A stretch of 20,710 bases of DNA from a virus. The stretch is taken from IMG/VR virus record IMGVR_UViG_3300046000_003751, positions 1 to 20,710 of that record; one strand, written 5' to 3'. The notes beneath the pieces are model-generated. The model saw nothing but the letters and a program-made list of their open reading frames with translations, did no database searches and was not told the origin of the DNA. The position numbers and the translations under genes were made by a program. This document shows positions 1 through 8,722 of this stretch, one piece after another. The first letter of the stretch is position 1. Every line of letters begins with the position of its first letter.

Positions 1-2
1 AA

Positions 3-680
3 CAAGACGGCCACGCGTTTTATGTGTTGAATTTTCCCACCGCTAACGTGACTTGGGTGTATGATGTTGCTACTCAAGGATGGCATGAGCGCGCAGGGTT
101 TTTAAACGGCGATTTTACTCGCAACAGAGGCAATTGCCAGTGTAATTTTCTTGGGACAATTATTGTCGGTGACTTTGAAAACGGCAACATTTACTCTTTA
201 GATTTGACCACTTACGCTGATAACGGCGGTCCTCAGAAATGGTTACGCTCATGGCGCGCGCTGCCGACCGGCACAAACAATCTAAAGCGCACTGCTCAAC
301 ATAGTCTTCAATTAGATTGCGAGACAGGTGTAGGATTAAACGGCGTTGATCAAACTGAAAATATTGAATGGTTTTTTTACACTTCTAGTGGAGATCAACT
401 TGTAACTACCAGTGGTGATTTGTTACTTTTTTCGCCGCCTTTTGTACAAGGCGTTAATCCTCAAGTTATGCTGCGTTGGTCCGATGACGGCGGCCACACA
501 TGGTCAAATGAGCATTGGGCGTCAATTGGTAAAATTGGCCAGTTTGGGTTCCGCGCCATCTGGCGTCGACTAGGCATGACGCAAAAGCTGCGCGACCGAG
601 TGTATGAAGTGTCAAGCACTGATCCAGTTAAGATCGACATTGTGGGCGCTGAACTAATCATTAGCGGCACAAATGCCTAA
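3..680 (+). CDS. P22 gp10-like packaged-DNA stabilisation / tail protein (5'-truncated)
   Basis: The reading frame is open from the window edge (codons from base 3 read [12 protein letters not shown]), so the true start lies upstream and only the C-terminal part (about 225 residues) is present. The pieces [41 protein letters not shown] and [18 protein letters not shown] resemble the C-terminal half of the phage stabilisation proteins (P22 gp10 type). In P22 this protein plugs the portal channel after packaging and holds DNA in the head. A GTG at base 24 could be read as a start but falls inside the conserved block. The next gene starts inside its last codons (8-base overlap), suggesting translational coupling. 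Family assignment is from recalled sequence patterns; the virion role is fairly secure. Confidence 0.8.
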   Translation, partial: QDGHAFYVLNFPTANVTWVYDVATQGWHERAGFLNGDFTRNRGNCQCNFLGTIIVGDFENGNIYSLDLTTYADNGGPQKWLRSWRALPTGTNNLKRTAQHSLQLDCETGVGLNGVDQTENIEWFFYTSSGDQLVTTSGDLLLFSPPFVQGVNPQVMLRWSDDGGHTWSNEHWASIGKIGQFGFRAIWRRLGMTQKLRDRVYEVSSTDPVKIDIVGAELIISGTNA

Positions 681-2097
681 CATCACCCAAATCCCCGCGC
701 CTCGCGTACCTCTTGTTCAAGGCAATACGGGGTTAATGACTACCCAATGGTTTAGGTATTTTAACAACCTTAATACCATTCTTGGTAGCGGCACGGGTAT
801 CACTACGCCAGTGTTTGGCGGTACAGGCACAAACGTCATCCCCACAAATGGGCAAATTTTAATTGGTAATTCTGCCGGTAACTATACTGTTGCATATCTG
901 ACCGCGGGGACGGGGCTTTTTAGAACTAACGGCAACGGCGCGTTAACGGTCGGTATATCTAACACAGGTGTCACGGCTGGCTCTTACGGTTCTGCATCGT
1001 CTGTAACGACTTTAACAGTTAACGCTCAAGGTCAATTGACAGTTGCGGGAAACGTTGCAATAGCGATTGCGGCTTCCCAAATTATTAGCGGCACATTAGC
1101 TGTTGCCCGTGGCGGCACGGGATTATCGTCTTACACAATTGGCGATATTATCTTTGCAAGTGGCACAACAACATTATCTACATTACCTGACGTTGCTACT
1201 GGCAACGCATTGCTATCTGGTGGCGTTGGCGTTGCACCTGCATATGGTAAAGTCGGTCTGACTACCCATGTGTCGGGAGTGCTGCCTATTGCTAATGGTG
1301 GCACAAATATTTCAACGTATGCTGTTGGCGATATTCTTTATTGCAGCGCAACAAACGTATTGTCTAAGTTAGCAAAGCCATCATCTAGTTCGTATTTAGC
1401 AATGACTTCAGCGGGTGTGCCTAGCTGGAAAAATCCTAAATATGGCACGTTTTACAACACAACGACTGAAACCGTTGGAATCATCAATACGGCGTATCCA
1501 CTTAATTTTGATACAACAGACTTAAGCAATGGCGTGACTGTTGCAACGACTGCTGCGGTGGTAACGGGCAGCATTGCGCTATTTGTGTTGACTGTCACAG
1601 CGGTCACAAGCGGCACTTTATCAATTGGTCAAGTAATTAGCGGAACGGGCGTTACGGCTGGAACTCGAATTGTTGCGTTTGTATCTGGATCGGGCGGTGT
1701 TGGTACTTATACGTTAGATAAATCACAAACTGTTACAAGCACAACGATTTCAGCAACTAAGCAATCAAGATTAACCGTATCGGCTGATGGGGTGTATAAC
1801 TTTCAGTTTTCTTGCCAACTTGATAAAACAAGTGCAACTGCTAAAAGCCTTTATATATGGCCACGGATTAATGATGTTGATGTAGCTAACTCAGCAACAG
1901 AAGTTACATTAGCTGGCTCAAATGCTGCGACTGTTGCGGCATGGAACTTTGTTTATAACCTGTCGGCTAATAGTTATTTTGAGCTAATGTGGTCTGCGGA
2001 AGATACGGATTGCATTATGCCCGCATCAGCGGCGGTTGCACCAGTTCCTGCAATACCAGCAATTATTATGACGGTAACGGACAATATCAGCGTATAA
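673..2097 (+). CDS. Tail fibre / tail spike-like structural protein with GGTG repeats
   Basis: 474 residues. The N-terminus ([20 protein letters not shown], then WFRYFNNLN) looks like the short virion-anchoring segment that often follows gp10-like genes. Residues about 45-250 carry repeats of the fibre type: [38 protein letters not shown] and [20 protein letters not shown], with SGTLAVA / SGVLPIA preceding the last two. Around residues 310-365 is a Thr/Gly/Val-rich beta segment ([40 protein letters not shown]) also seen in many phage structural proteins. The C-terminal 110 residues look like a compact jelly-roll-like head without Cys pairs. It likely forms a trimeric fibre contacting the host surface. 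It overlaps the preceding gene by 8 bases and has no strong Shine-Dalgarno, consistent with coupling. The receptor is unknown. Confidence 0.75.
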   Translation: MPNITQIPAPRVPLVQGNTGLMTTQWFRYFNNLNTILGSGTGITTPVFGGTGTNVIPTNGQILIGNSAGNYTVAYLTAGTGLFRTNGNGALTVGISNTGVTAGSYGSASSVTTLTVNAQGQLTVAGNVAIAIAASQIISGTLAVARGGTGLSSYTIGDIIFASGTTTLSTLPDVATGNALLSGGVGVAPAYGKVGLTTHVSGVLPIANGGTNISTYAVGDILYCSATNVLSKLAKPSSSSYLAMTSAGVPSWKNPKYGTFYNTTTETVGIINTAYPLNFDTTDLSNGVTVATTAAVVTGSIALFVLTVTAVTSGTLSIGQVISGTGVTAGTRIVAFVSGSGGVGTYTLDKSQTVTSTTISATKQSRLTVSADGVYNFQFSCQLDKTSATAKSLYIWPRINDVDVANSATEVTLAGSNAATVAAWNFVYNLSANSYFELMWSAEDTDCIMPASAAVAPVPAIPAIIMTVTDNISV

Positions 2098-2162
2098 CTT
2101 TAATTTTATTGGCAAAAAACAATGGCTTCGGTTAACATTAAAATAATTGAATGTGGGCTTAC

Positions 2163-2630
2163 ATGTTAGTGAGAAAAGCTACTGAAGCTGACCTTGATAA
2201 GTATGTCACGCTTGCGCAAGATTTTCACGCAGCATCACCTATGCACGGCGTAGTAGAGTTTGATCGCGAAGGGTACGGGCAGTTTTATTTGTCTTCGTTG
2301 CAAAACGAATCTATTGGCGTATGGTTAGCCGAGCTAGACGATGAAATTGTAGGTATTTCAGGCGCGATTGCGTACCCGCTGTACTTTAGCCCTAGCGCGA
2401 TTGTAGTGCAGGAATTGTGGTGGTGGTTGACCCCAAACGCTCGCGGAAGCGGAGCCGGCGCGGCTATGTTTAAGCAGATAGAGGCTTGGGCAAAAGAGCG
2501 TAGCGCATCAGCGTTGTTTATGATTGCGCTTGAAGATGATCGGGCGCAAAAAATGGAAAAGCTGTACTCGCGAGCTGGCTTTAGACCAATGGAACGTACA
2601 TTTATTAAAGAGGTTACATCATGGCAATAG
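2163..2630 (+). CDS. GNAT-family N-acetyltransferase fold protein in the virion module
   Basis: About 155 residues. The acetyl-CoA binding motif A is visible as LWWWLTPNARGSGAGAAMFK (R-x-x-G-x-G), followed by the usual helix QIEAWAKERSA and C-terminal LYSRAGFRPMERTFIKEV. I chose ATG 2163 because GNAT proteins typically begin like MLVRKATEADLDKY. ATG 2151 adds four residues (MWAY), and neither start has a clear Shine-Dalgarno. The gene ends inside the start of the next gene (10-base overlap), so it is co-translated with virion proteins. T7 gp13 and its relatives are placed in the GNAT superfamily and sit before gp14-gp16, so a virion or ejection-related role is possible. It may instead be an active acetyltransferase acting on a host or phage substrate, and the intact RGSGAG motif argues that acetyl-CoA binding is kept. 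Confidence 0.8.
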   Translation: MLVRKATEADLDKYVTLAQDFHAASPMHGVVEFDREGYGQFYLSSLQNESIGVWLAELDDEIVGISGAIAYPLYFSPSAIVVQELWWWLTPNARGSGAGAAMFKQIEAWAKERSASALFMIALEDDRAQKMEKLYSRAGFRPMERTFIKEVTSWQ

Positions 2631-3823
2631 CAACTGGCACCGCATTAGCGCTTGGCGCGGCGGGTAGTCTTGCGGGCTCCGTTATCGGGGCCCAAGCAGC
2701 CGGCTCGGCGGCAAACAAACAAATAAAAGCATCGCAACAAGCCGCCGCGCAACAATACGAAGCAGCGCAAGCGTCTATCAGAGCGCAACAGCAAGTGTTG
2801 GACGCGCAGCTTCGCAACGCTAATAACGTCCAAGCCGCGCAGATTCAATCGCAAAAAGATTCTCTTGACCAGCAATTGCGCGTAGCCGCTGAAACGCGTG
2901 ACGCACAACTTGCTACGGCTAGAATGACCAAGGATGAACAGTTAGCCTTTGCGGGTAAAACTAAAGACGAGCAAATGCTTATCGCTCGCGAAGTGCTGGG
3001 TAAGCAAGAGGGTGCGTATAGCCCGTATCAAGAAGCTGGGCTAGAAGGCCAAAATCGGCTGCGAGAATATCTTGGTATAGGCGGCAACGCTGCGGCGCCT
3101 GGTTACGGTCAGTTTGCTACGGCTGAATTTACGCCCGAAGCGTTTGCCGCAGGGCAAGACCCAGGCTACGCTTTCCGTATGAAGGAAGGTCTTAAAGCGG
3201 TAGACGCGCAAGCGGCCGCCCGTGGTGGGTTGATTTCAGGTGCCGCCCTTAAGGCCAGCCAACGCTTTGGGCAAGACATGGCGTCGCAGGAATACCAGAA
3301 CGCATTTAACCGTTACCAAGCCACACGTCAAAATACGCTTGCGCCTTACCAGTCTTTGCAAGGCGTAGGCATGGGCGCGGCAGGCGGTTTGTCTGGCGCG
3401 GCAGGCGGCTATGGGCAAACAGGATTTAACTCACTAGCTAACTATGGAAATACCGGCGCTAACGCAATTGGCACAGCAGGCGCGCAAGCAATTGGTGCAT
3501 ACGGCGGCTATGGCAGCGCCGCGGGCAATGCTTACGGTAACTACGGCAACAACTTGGCAAACGCAGTAGGTACGGCTGGCGGCCAAATTTACGGCGCGTA
3601 TGGTAACTTTGGCAATCAGTTTACTGGAGCTATGACAGGGTTTGGCAATAACCAAGCTAACTTGACAACAGGCGCGGGTAACGCAGCCGCCGCGGGTCAA
3701 ATTGGTCAAGCTAACGCAATCTCAGGTGGCATTAGTAACTTGAGCAATATGTACTATCAAAATCAATTGTTTAACATGTTAAACAAGCGCGGGCCTGAAT
3801 CAACGCTTGGTAGCGAGCCTTAA
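2621..3823 (+). CDS. Putative ejection / internal virion protein with Gly-Asn-Tyr repeats
   Basis: 400 residues. Residues 1-30 are a hydrophobic Ala/Gly segment (LALGAAGSLAGSVIGAQAAG) that could insert in a membrane. Residues 33-125 are Gln/Ala-rich and predicted coiled coil. Residues 170-247 hold a stretch I recognise from many phage virion proteins (DPGYAFRMKEGLKAVDAQAA, then RGGLISGAALKA and QEYQNAFNRYQ). Residues 270-350 are Gly/Asn/Tyr/Ala repeats built on ANAxGTAGxQxxGAYGxxG. By position (after the gp10-like, fibre and GNAT genes) and composition it corresponds to the ejection-protein slot of P22 (gp7/20/16) or T7 gp14. Those proteins enter the cell envelope with the DNA. GAGG before ATG 2621 gives a good ribosome site inside the GNAT gene. 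A precise family name is not assigned. Confidence 0.7.
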   Translation: MAIATGTALALGAAGSLAGSVIGAQAAGSAANKQIKASQQAAAQQYEAAQASIRAQQQVLDAQLRNANNVQAAQIQSQKDSLDQQLRVAAETRDAQLATARMTKDEQLAFAGKTKDEQMLIAREVLGKQEGAYSPYQEAGLEGQNRLREYLGIGGNAAAPGYGQFATAEFTPEAFAAGQDPGYAFRMKEGLKAVDAQAAARGGLISGAALKASQRFGQDMASQEYQNAFNRYQATRQNTLAPYQSLQGVGMGAAGGLSGAAGGYGQTGFNSLANYGNTGANAIGTAGAQAIGAYGGYGSAAGNAYGNYGNNLANAVGTAGGQIYGAYGNFGNQFTGAMTGFGNNQANLTTGAGNAAAAGQIGQANAISGGISNLSNMYYQNQLFNMLNKRGPESTLGSEP

Positions 3824-3832
3824 GGATAAATC

Positions 3833-5536
3833 ATGGCAATCAATCCAAACATTGCGCTAGGTATTCAACAACCGCAACAAGTTAATATGCTTGGCCAATA
3901 CGCACAAGTTATGGCTATCCGCGCTGCGCAACAAGAAATGGAAGGCAATGAGGGCGTAAGAAGCGCATTGTCGCGGGGGGTGCCTGAAGACCCTACGCAA
4001 TTGTTGCAGTACGGAAAACAAGGCCGCGCAACGTACGAATCATTGCTTAAAGGTAGAAAAGAGCAAGTAGATACCGCGGCTAAAACTTTAACTATGGCTG
4101 GTCAAATTGCTGGCTATGTTCGTGACAATCCAACACCCGAAAACTTTGTAAACGCCGTGGGCACTATGGTGCAAAACGGTGTTCTTACGCGAGCACAAGC
4201 CGAACGCGTTATTGCTGACGCCGGCAACGACCCCGCTAAGATTAAATCATACGCAGAACGCACTGCATCCGACGCGCTTTCTGAAGCAGATAGGTTAACC
4301 GCACGCACTAGAATTCAAGCTGCTAACATTGGTGCCGCGCCTGGTCATCGTCAAGCTGATATTGCAGGTCGACGCTTGTCTATGGAAGAACAACAACAAG
4401 CAGATATTGCTCGTATATTGCGCGGCGAGCCGTCTGTTGGGGCGGGGGCTACAACCGCGCCTTCTATGGGCGGCGGCGCGCCCGTTACCGGCGCAATGGC
4501 TCCCGTAAGTGGTGGCGCACCTGTTACTGGCGCGGTAGCTCCCGTTGTCGGCGCGCCTGTTATTGGTGCAGTAACGCCTGTTGCCGCACCAGCTACAGCG
4601 CCAAACGTAAACGCGCTTAACGCGGGTGCTACACCAGCAACCGCGGCTAACGTCAACTCGCTTACTGCGGGGGCGGTTCCACCAGAAATAGCGCAAATGC
4701 AAACGCAAATTGGTCAACTGATTAGAGTTGGGACACCTAAAGCAATAGCTGCCGCAGACGCGTTAATTAAGCAGCACAACATGCTGATGCCTTCGCAACA
4801 AATAGTACAAAATACAAAAGGCGAGTATGTGCGTGTTGATCAACGCTCAGGCGCTTCTACACCTGTGCTTGACGCAAGTGGTCAGCCATTAGTAGGCAAA
4901 TTGCCGCCCGAACAATTTGAGTCTGAGTACAGAAAAGTTGTTGGTAAAGCCGCTGGCGACCGCGATGTCGGAATTGCTACTAGCGCAACCGCCGCAGCCG
5001 GAAACTTACCTAAACTGTACGAAACTCTTGATCAACTTAAAACGTCTGACGCCATTACTGGCTTTGGTGCGGGGGTTATTAAAAATATTGAAGCTTTCCG
5101 CGCTAAATTTGCTAACGATATTAAAGCAGGCAAAAGAGTTGCAGATACTGAAATTCTTGACGCTATGTTGGGTTCCGATGTGTTCCCAATGATTCAATCG
5201 TTAGGGGTCGGCGCAAAAGGCATGGATACTCCGGCCGAACGCGAGTTTTTGCGTAGTGTGATGACCGGTACAATTAACATGGATAAAGCCGCGTTAATTA
5301 AATTAACTGACATCCGCAAAAACATTGAAGAACGTGCTATTAAACGGTATAACGAAGCCGTCGACAGCGGTCAACTTAATAGATTTTTTGAAACGCAAGG
5401 CGTTAAACCTGAAAAAATTGAAGCGCCCAAGTACGAACCGCGGCTTAAGCAAGTGGATCAAGACGCGCTTAATTGGGCTAAAACTAATCCTAATGACCCC
5501 CGCGCCGCGCAAATTCTCCAACGATTGGGAATGTAA
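3833..5536 (+). CDS. Putative internal virion / DNA ejection protein
   Basis: 567 residues. Residues 1-195 are helical and Gln-rich near both ends. Residues about 200-282 are a low-complexity Ala/Pro/Val/Gly hinge with repeats such as GGAPVTGAMAPVSGGAPVTG and NVNALNAGATPATAANVNSL. Residues 285-567 are helical and include GAKGMDTPAEREFLRSVMTG followed by TDIRKNIEERAIKRYNEA. This C-terminal pattern recurs in large podovirus virion proteins (recalled, not searched). The start is preceded by AAGGA six bases upstream, nine bases after the previous stop. It sits between two other long helical Ala-rich proteins and has no enzymatic motif. I infer that it is one of three ejection proteins stored in the capsid. 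Confidence 0.65.
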   Translation: MAINPNIALGIQQPQQVNMLGQYAQVMAIRAAQQEMEGNEGVRSALSRGVPEDPTQLLQYGKQGRATYESLLKGRKEQVDTAAKTLTMAGQIAGYVRDNPTPENFVNAVGTMVQNGVLTRAQAERVIADAGNDPAKIKSYAERTASDALSEADRLTARTRIQAANIGAAPGHRQADIAGRRLSMEEQQQADIARILRGEPSVGAGATTAPSMGGGAPVTGAMAPVSGGAPVTGAVAPVVGAPVIGAVTPVAAPATAPNVNALNAGATPATAANVNSLTAGAVPPEIAQMQTQIGQLIRVGTPKAIAAADALIKQHNMLMPSQQIVQNTKGEYVRVDQRSGASTPVLDASGQPLVGKLPPEQFESEYRKVVGKAAGDRDVGIATSATAAAGNLPKLYETLDQLKTSDAITGFGAGVIKNIEAFRAKFANDIKAGKRVADTEILDAMLGSDVFPMIQSLGVGAKGMDTPAEREFLRSVMTGTINMDKAALIKLTDIRKNIEERAIKRYNEAVDSGQLNRFFETQGVKPEKIEAPKYEPRLKQVDQDALNWAKTNPNDPRAAQILQRLGM

Positions 5537-5538
5537 AA

Positions 5539-7344
5539 ATGGCTTTCGATCCCGATGCTTATTTGGCTAAGACCGCCCCTACAGCGGCGCCGGCGGCAAA
5601 AACACCCGCCGCTAAGTTTGACCCCGACGCATATTTAGGGACATCGCCTGAAGGTATGCCGCTTGCGCGGCAACCGGATTGGGCGCAGACAAGCCCTAAC
5701 TTATATAGAGCCGCCACTACTGCGCGTGAATATTTGGGGCCAACTATAGAGGCATTAGGCGCAGCAGGCGGCGGTGTGTTAGGTACAACACTAGGTCCAC
5801 TTGGGACGGTTGCAGGCGCTGGCTTAGGGTATGGCATAAGTAAAGAATTGTTGCAAGGCGCAGATGTAGCGTTAGGTCTTAAGCCTCCGCGTACGCCATA
5901 TCAAACAGTTCAGCAACCCGCACAAAACGTCATGGAAGGCGCTTTTTTTGAGGGCGTTGCGCCTGTAGTAATTCAAGGCGGCGCGCGGTTGTTTGACGTC
6001 GGTCAACGTAACGCATTAAAAGCTAAAAAGATAGTTACTGAAACATTAGGCGGCGTGGATACGCCAGCCGTGCGCAACATGCTTACCCGTGCGGGCGATG
6101 ATGTAACTGCTGCACAAGCGCTAGAGGGTATTGATAAGCCAGCGTTCCAAGCGTTAGCTGAACGTGTAAGCGGTCGCACAGTAAGTGCTGCGGGGTCAAA
6201 ATATACTACGCAAGAAGCGCAAGAAGCTGCACGACGCGTTGGAATTAAAAGCGTTACGCCAAATTTGGTTGAAAGCATCAAAATGCGTGACCAAATATCG
6301 CGCCCATTTTATGAAGCGGCTGACAAAGCCGTTGTTAAAATTGACGACGAATTAAAAACCATTTTTGACCGTATGCCAGAGGGCACGTTAAAAGCCGCCG
6401 CTGACATAGCAAAAATGGAAGGCCGCCCATTTATTATGGGCGCTGCCAAACCCGCCGGATCAGTGCCAACAGGGCTAGTCGATGCCGCGGGCAATCCGAT
6501 TATGAAACAAACATCTGCTGAAATTCCTGAAATTACCGGCGAGTCAATGCACTTTATTAAGCGCGCGTTGTCAGACATAGCTAACGCGCCGGCATCCCAA
6601 AAAGGGATTGGACGCGATACGCAAGCGGCGGCCAAAGGCGTTTTAAATGATTTCATAACTAGTTTTGAAGCGCGCGTTCCTGATTATGGAACCGCTCGTA
6701 ATTTATTTTCAGAAGCGTCAGGGCCAGTCAATCAGTCTAAAGTTTTGGACGCCATGATGAAAGTGCTTGATCAGCCTGGTGGCGGCGAGCGGGTAATGCC
6801 GTTCCTAAATGCGCTAGGTCGTGGCGAAACAGCGTTGCTTAAGCGTTCTACTGGTTTTCCTCGCTACGAAACTGGCGACTTGACCAAGATATTAACGCCC
6901 GAACAGATGGGCGCTGTAGACGACGCAGTCAAACAAATGACGCGCGATATTCGCATATCCGATCAAGCTACCACAGGCCGCGAAGCGTTGGCTGACGTGT
7001 TAAAGGGCAACCTAAAATTGTTCCGTTTACCTACAACGCTGAATTTCAAAGGCACAATTGCTAATGAAATGTTAGCTAAAATTGAGGGTAAAGTTGGCGA
7101 CAAGGTAATGAATACTTTGACCGATTCGCTTAAGACCGCAAAAACGGCCGAAGAATTGTTGTCTGTGTTGCCCGCGCATGAGCGCATTAAAGTTCTCAAT
7201 ATTATGTATGACGTTGCCGGTAGCGCTGCGCCAGCTCAACGCGCTTTGCGAACCGGCGCAAAAGTAGCGGCTACGCAAGAAGAACCCACAAACAACCTTG
7301 CCCCATTAACACTTTTCCAAAACCGTAATTCGTTGAGGCCGTAA
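5539..7344 (+). CDS. Putative ejection protein with FDPDAYL repeats and glycine zipper
   Basis: 601 residues. The N-terminus carries the motif FDPDAYL twice (residues 3-9 and 27-33), separated by an Ala/Pro/Thr linker, a feature common in long phage virion proteins. Residues about 69-102 form a glycine-zipper segment (ALGAAGGGVLGTTLGPLGTV then AGAGLGYG) typical of membrane-inserting ejection proteins. The rest is mostly helical with no catalytic signature that I recognise. The gene begins two bases after the previous stop, and its stop overlaps the next start as TAATG. As the third and last of the long helical proteins before the lysis cassette, it parallels P22 gp16 or T7 gp15/16 in position only. 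A transglycosylase or protease motif was looked for and not seen. Confidence 0.65.
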   Translation: MAFDPDAYLAKTAPTAAPAAKTPAAKFDPDAYLGTSPEGMPLARQPDWAQTSPNLYRAATTAREYLGPTIEALGAAGGGVLGTTLGPLGTVAGAGLGYGISKELLQGADVALGLKPPRTPYQTVQQPAQNVMEGAFFEGVAPVVIQGGARLFDVGQRNALKAKKIVTETLGGVDTPAVRNMLTRAGDDVTAAQALEGIDKPAFQALAERVSGRTVSAAGSKYTTQEAQEAARRVGIKSVTPNLVESIKMRDQISRPFYEAADKAVVKIDDELKTIFDRMPEGTLKAAADIAKMEGRPFIMGAAKPAGSVPTGLVDAAGNPIMKQTSAEIPEITGESMHFIKRALSDIANAPASQKGIGRDTQAAAKGVLNDFITSFEARVPDYGTARNLFSEASGPVNQSKVLDAMMKVLDQPGGGERVMPFLNALGRGETALLKRSTGFPRYETGDLTKILTPEQMGAVDDAVKQMTRDIRISDQATTGREALADVLKGNLKLFRLPTTLNFKGTIANEMLAKIEGKVGDKVMNTLTDSLKTAKTAEELLSVLPAHERIKVLNIMYDVAGSAAPAQRALRTGAKVAATQEEPTNNLAPLTLFQNRNSLRP

Positions 7345-7565
7345 TGGATTCACAAATGCTTTTCAACATTGCGATTGGTTTGGCGTCGTTCTTCGGTGGT
7401 TGGGTGCTGAACAACATCACCAAAGCAATTGATCGCTTGGATAACGACGTGCGTAAGATGCCGATGGTCTACATTAGCAAAGACGAGTACCATCGCGACA
7501 TCGCCGAAATTAAAACCATGCTTGGCAAGATTTTTGACAAGCTTGACAATAAAATGGACAAGTAA
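7344..7565 (+). CDS. Small membrane protein, first gene of the lysis cassette (holin/antiholin-like?)
   Basis: 73 residues. One N-terminal membrane segment (residues 6-24, LFNIAIGLASFFGGWVLNN) is followed by a charged helix ending in a coiled-coil-like tail (EIKTMLGKIFDKLDNKMDK). Such one-helix proteins are common beside holin genes in tailed phages; I do not know a characterised member. Start and stop are both fused to neighbours as TAATG. GAGG five bases upstream is a good ribosome site. Context points to lysis timing (holin, antiholin or pinholin partner), but it could also be a small virion-associated membrane protein. The tail would face the cytoplasm if the N-terminus is outside. Confidence 0.6.
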   Translation: MDSQMLFNIAIGLASFFGGWVLNNITKAIDRLDNDVRKMPMVYISKDEYHRDIAEIKTMLGKIFDKLDNKMDK

Positions 7566-8206
7566 TGGCCACCGCTAGAAGGCCCGCAACAAGGGCTAGA
7601 AAAGCAGCGCCGCGCGACACAACAGATAAGATTCTTGACCTGATCAAGTGGGTGGACAACCCGTTCAAGCTTGTTTCGGTCATCCTACTGTCTACCATTG
7701 CCTTCACCGGATACTTTGCGTGGGATAGCCGTCAGGTCATCTTGGCTGCAATCAAGTCCAGCAACTCAATGCCACAACTAAAAGATCATGAACAGTTGCT
7801 TCCTCTGGCAAACGCTTTAGTTAAAGAAGTAAGCGCTATCGGTGTTGTGGTTAATAAGGTCAATCTTGCAACAAACAGCCGAACGACGGTATTAGCTATT
7901 GCAAACGGTGAGCGCAACCACAAACTCGAAGGTTTAACAGTCAGCCTGTTTGCCGCCAGCCCTGAGCGCAATGCAGATGTAGTCTCAATGTTAAACAACG
8001 AAGTAGCGTGTAAGCCGTTTGAGTCATCTAGCCCCGTCGGTGAGTGGGCAAAGCTGATGGGTGTTACTTACATGTGCAGGGCTTCAATACCCAATGAGAT
8101 TGGCAAGTTTGCTGGGTACATTGCTGTAGGCTTTAAGTCTGAGCCACGGGACTTGATATCCGTTAAGACCCGAATGATATTAGCCGCATCGGAGATGGAC
8201 AAATGA
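7565..8206 (+). CDS. Candidate holin with T4 gpT-like topology
   Basis: 213 residues. A basic N-terminus (ATARRPATRARKAAPRD) and a short helix precede a single membrane span at about residues 36-54 (LVSVILLSTIAFTGYFAWD). A periplasmic domain of about 155 residues with two Cys (149 and 171) follows. This is the layout of T4 holin T (218 aa: about 34 cytoplasmic residues, one span, about 160-residue periplasmic domain with a disulphide). From memory the strongest local match is VTYMCRASIPNEIGKFAGYI against the YMYSCP...YAGTITM stretch of T4 T. In T4 this domain binds antiholin RI and controls lysis timing. The gene is fused to both neighbours (TAATG, ATGA). Homology to T is my inference; it could be an unrelated single-span envelope protein. 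Confidence 0.5.
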   Translation: MATARRPATRARKAAPRDTTDKILDLIKWVDNPFKLVSVILLSTIAFTGYFAWDSRQVILAAIKSSNSMPQLKDHEQLLPLANALVKEVSAIGVVVNKVNLATNSRTTVLAIANGERNHKLEGLTVSLFAASPERNADVVSMLNNEVACKPFESSSPVGEWAKLMGVTYMCRASIPNEIGKFAGYIAVGFKSEPRDLISVKTRMILAASEMDK

Positions 8207-8289
8207 AAACAAAATGGGAAGCACTCAAGGCTTGGTGTAGCGCCAAGTGGACAGCAACTAAAGCATGGTTTTCAAACGTGAGGCTCTAA
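8203..8289 (+). CDS. 28-residue Trp-rich cationic peptide in the lysis cassette
   Basis: ATG 8203 overlaps the holin stop as ATGA and has GGAG eight bases upstream; TAA ends at 8289, just before the next gene. The peptide has four Trp (5, 11, 16, 22), five Lys, one Arg and one Glu. Residues 4-14 and 15-25 are an 11-residue tandem repeat of the form KWxAxKAWxSx. On a helical wheel the Ala residues gather on one face, with Trp and Lys on the other. There is no hydrophobic span long enough to cross a membrane, so it would lie on or disrupt a bilayer. It resembles cationic antimicrobial-type lysis peptides (the disruptin idea), but there is no sequence homology I can name. The Shine-Dalgarno and tight packing make translation likely; the function is inferred. 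Confidence 0.6.
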   Translation: MKTKWEALKAWCSAKWTATKAWFSNVRL

Positions 8290-8290
8290 T

Positions 8291-8722
8291 ATGTTACCGA
8301 TAATGGATATCCTTGGCATCGGCATGAAGGTTCTGGATAAGTTCTTTCCCGATCCTGAACAAAAAGCAAAGGCTCAGCTAGAGCTAATGCAGATGCAACA
8401 GAACGGTGAGCTTGCTAAGATGCAAGCCGACATGCAAGAGCAAGGCGAGCTGACCAAGCGCCAAGAGAACGACATGAAGTCCGACTCATGGCTCTCTAAG
8501 AACATCCGCCCCATGACGCTCATTGCGATCCTTGCCGGCTACTTTACGTTTGCCATGATGAGCGCGTTTGACATGGAAACAAACAAAGCGTACGTCGAAC
8601 TGCTTGGCCAGTGGGGCATGTTGATCATGTCGTTCTATTTTGGTGGCAGGACGTTGGAAAAGATTATTGATATGAAAACTAAAGAAAAAGTCACTGAAGC
8701 GGAGATTAAAAATGCAAAGTAA
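8291..8722 (+). CDS. Holin of the GTA/3TM type
   Basis: 143 residues. An N-terminal amphipathic helix (MDILGIGMKVLDKFFPDPEQ) and a Gln/Met/Glu-rich helix are followed by SDSWLSKNIRPMTLIAILAG, the signature of the 3TM holin family first described for gene-transfer-agent release. Hydrophobic spans lie at about residues 74-93 and 103-120, and the tail is charged (KEKVTEAEIKNAK). Holins of this type make lesions that let a cytoplasmic endolysin reach the peptidoglycan, which fits the signal-less muramidase encoded next. GAGG seven bases before ATG 8291 supports the start. The gene overlaps the endolysin by 11 bases. This is the best-supported holin of the cassette. Confidence 0.8.
   Translation: MLPIMDILGIGMKVLDKFFPDPEQKAKAQLELMQMQQNGELAKMQADMQEQGELTKRQENDMKSDSWLSKNIRPMTLIAILAGYFTFAMMSAFDMETNKAYVELLGQWGMLIMSFYFGGRTLEKIIDMKTKEKVTEAEIKNAK

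Noticed and set aside
2123-2170. 15-codon frame beginning MASVNIKIIE ahead of the GNAT gene
   Set aside because: Too short, no ribosome site; could at most couple translation to ATG 2163.
4295-4717. Long minus-strand frames opposite the Ala/Pro-rich hinge of the 567-aa virion protein (140 and 101 codons)
   Set aside because: They mirror low-complexity GC-rich repeats, have no ribosome site and show Arg/Ser- or Ala/Pro-biased nonsense composition.
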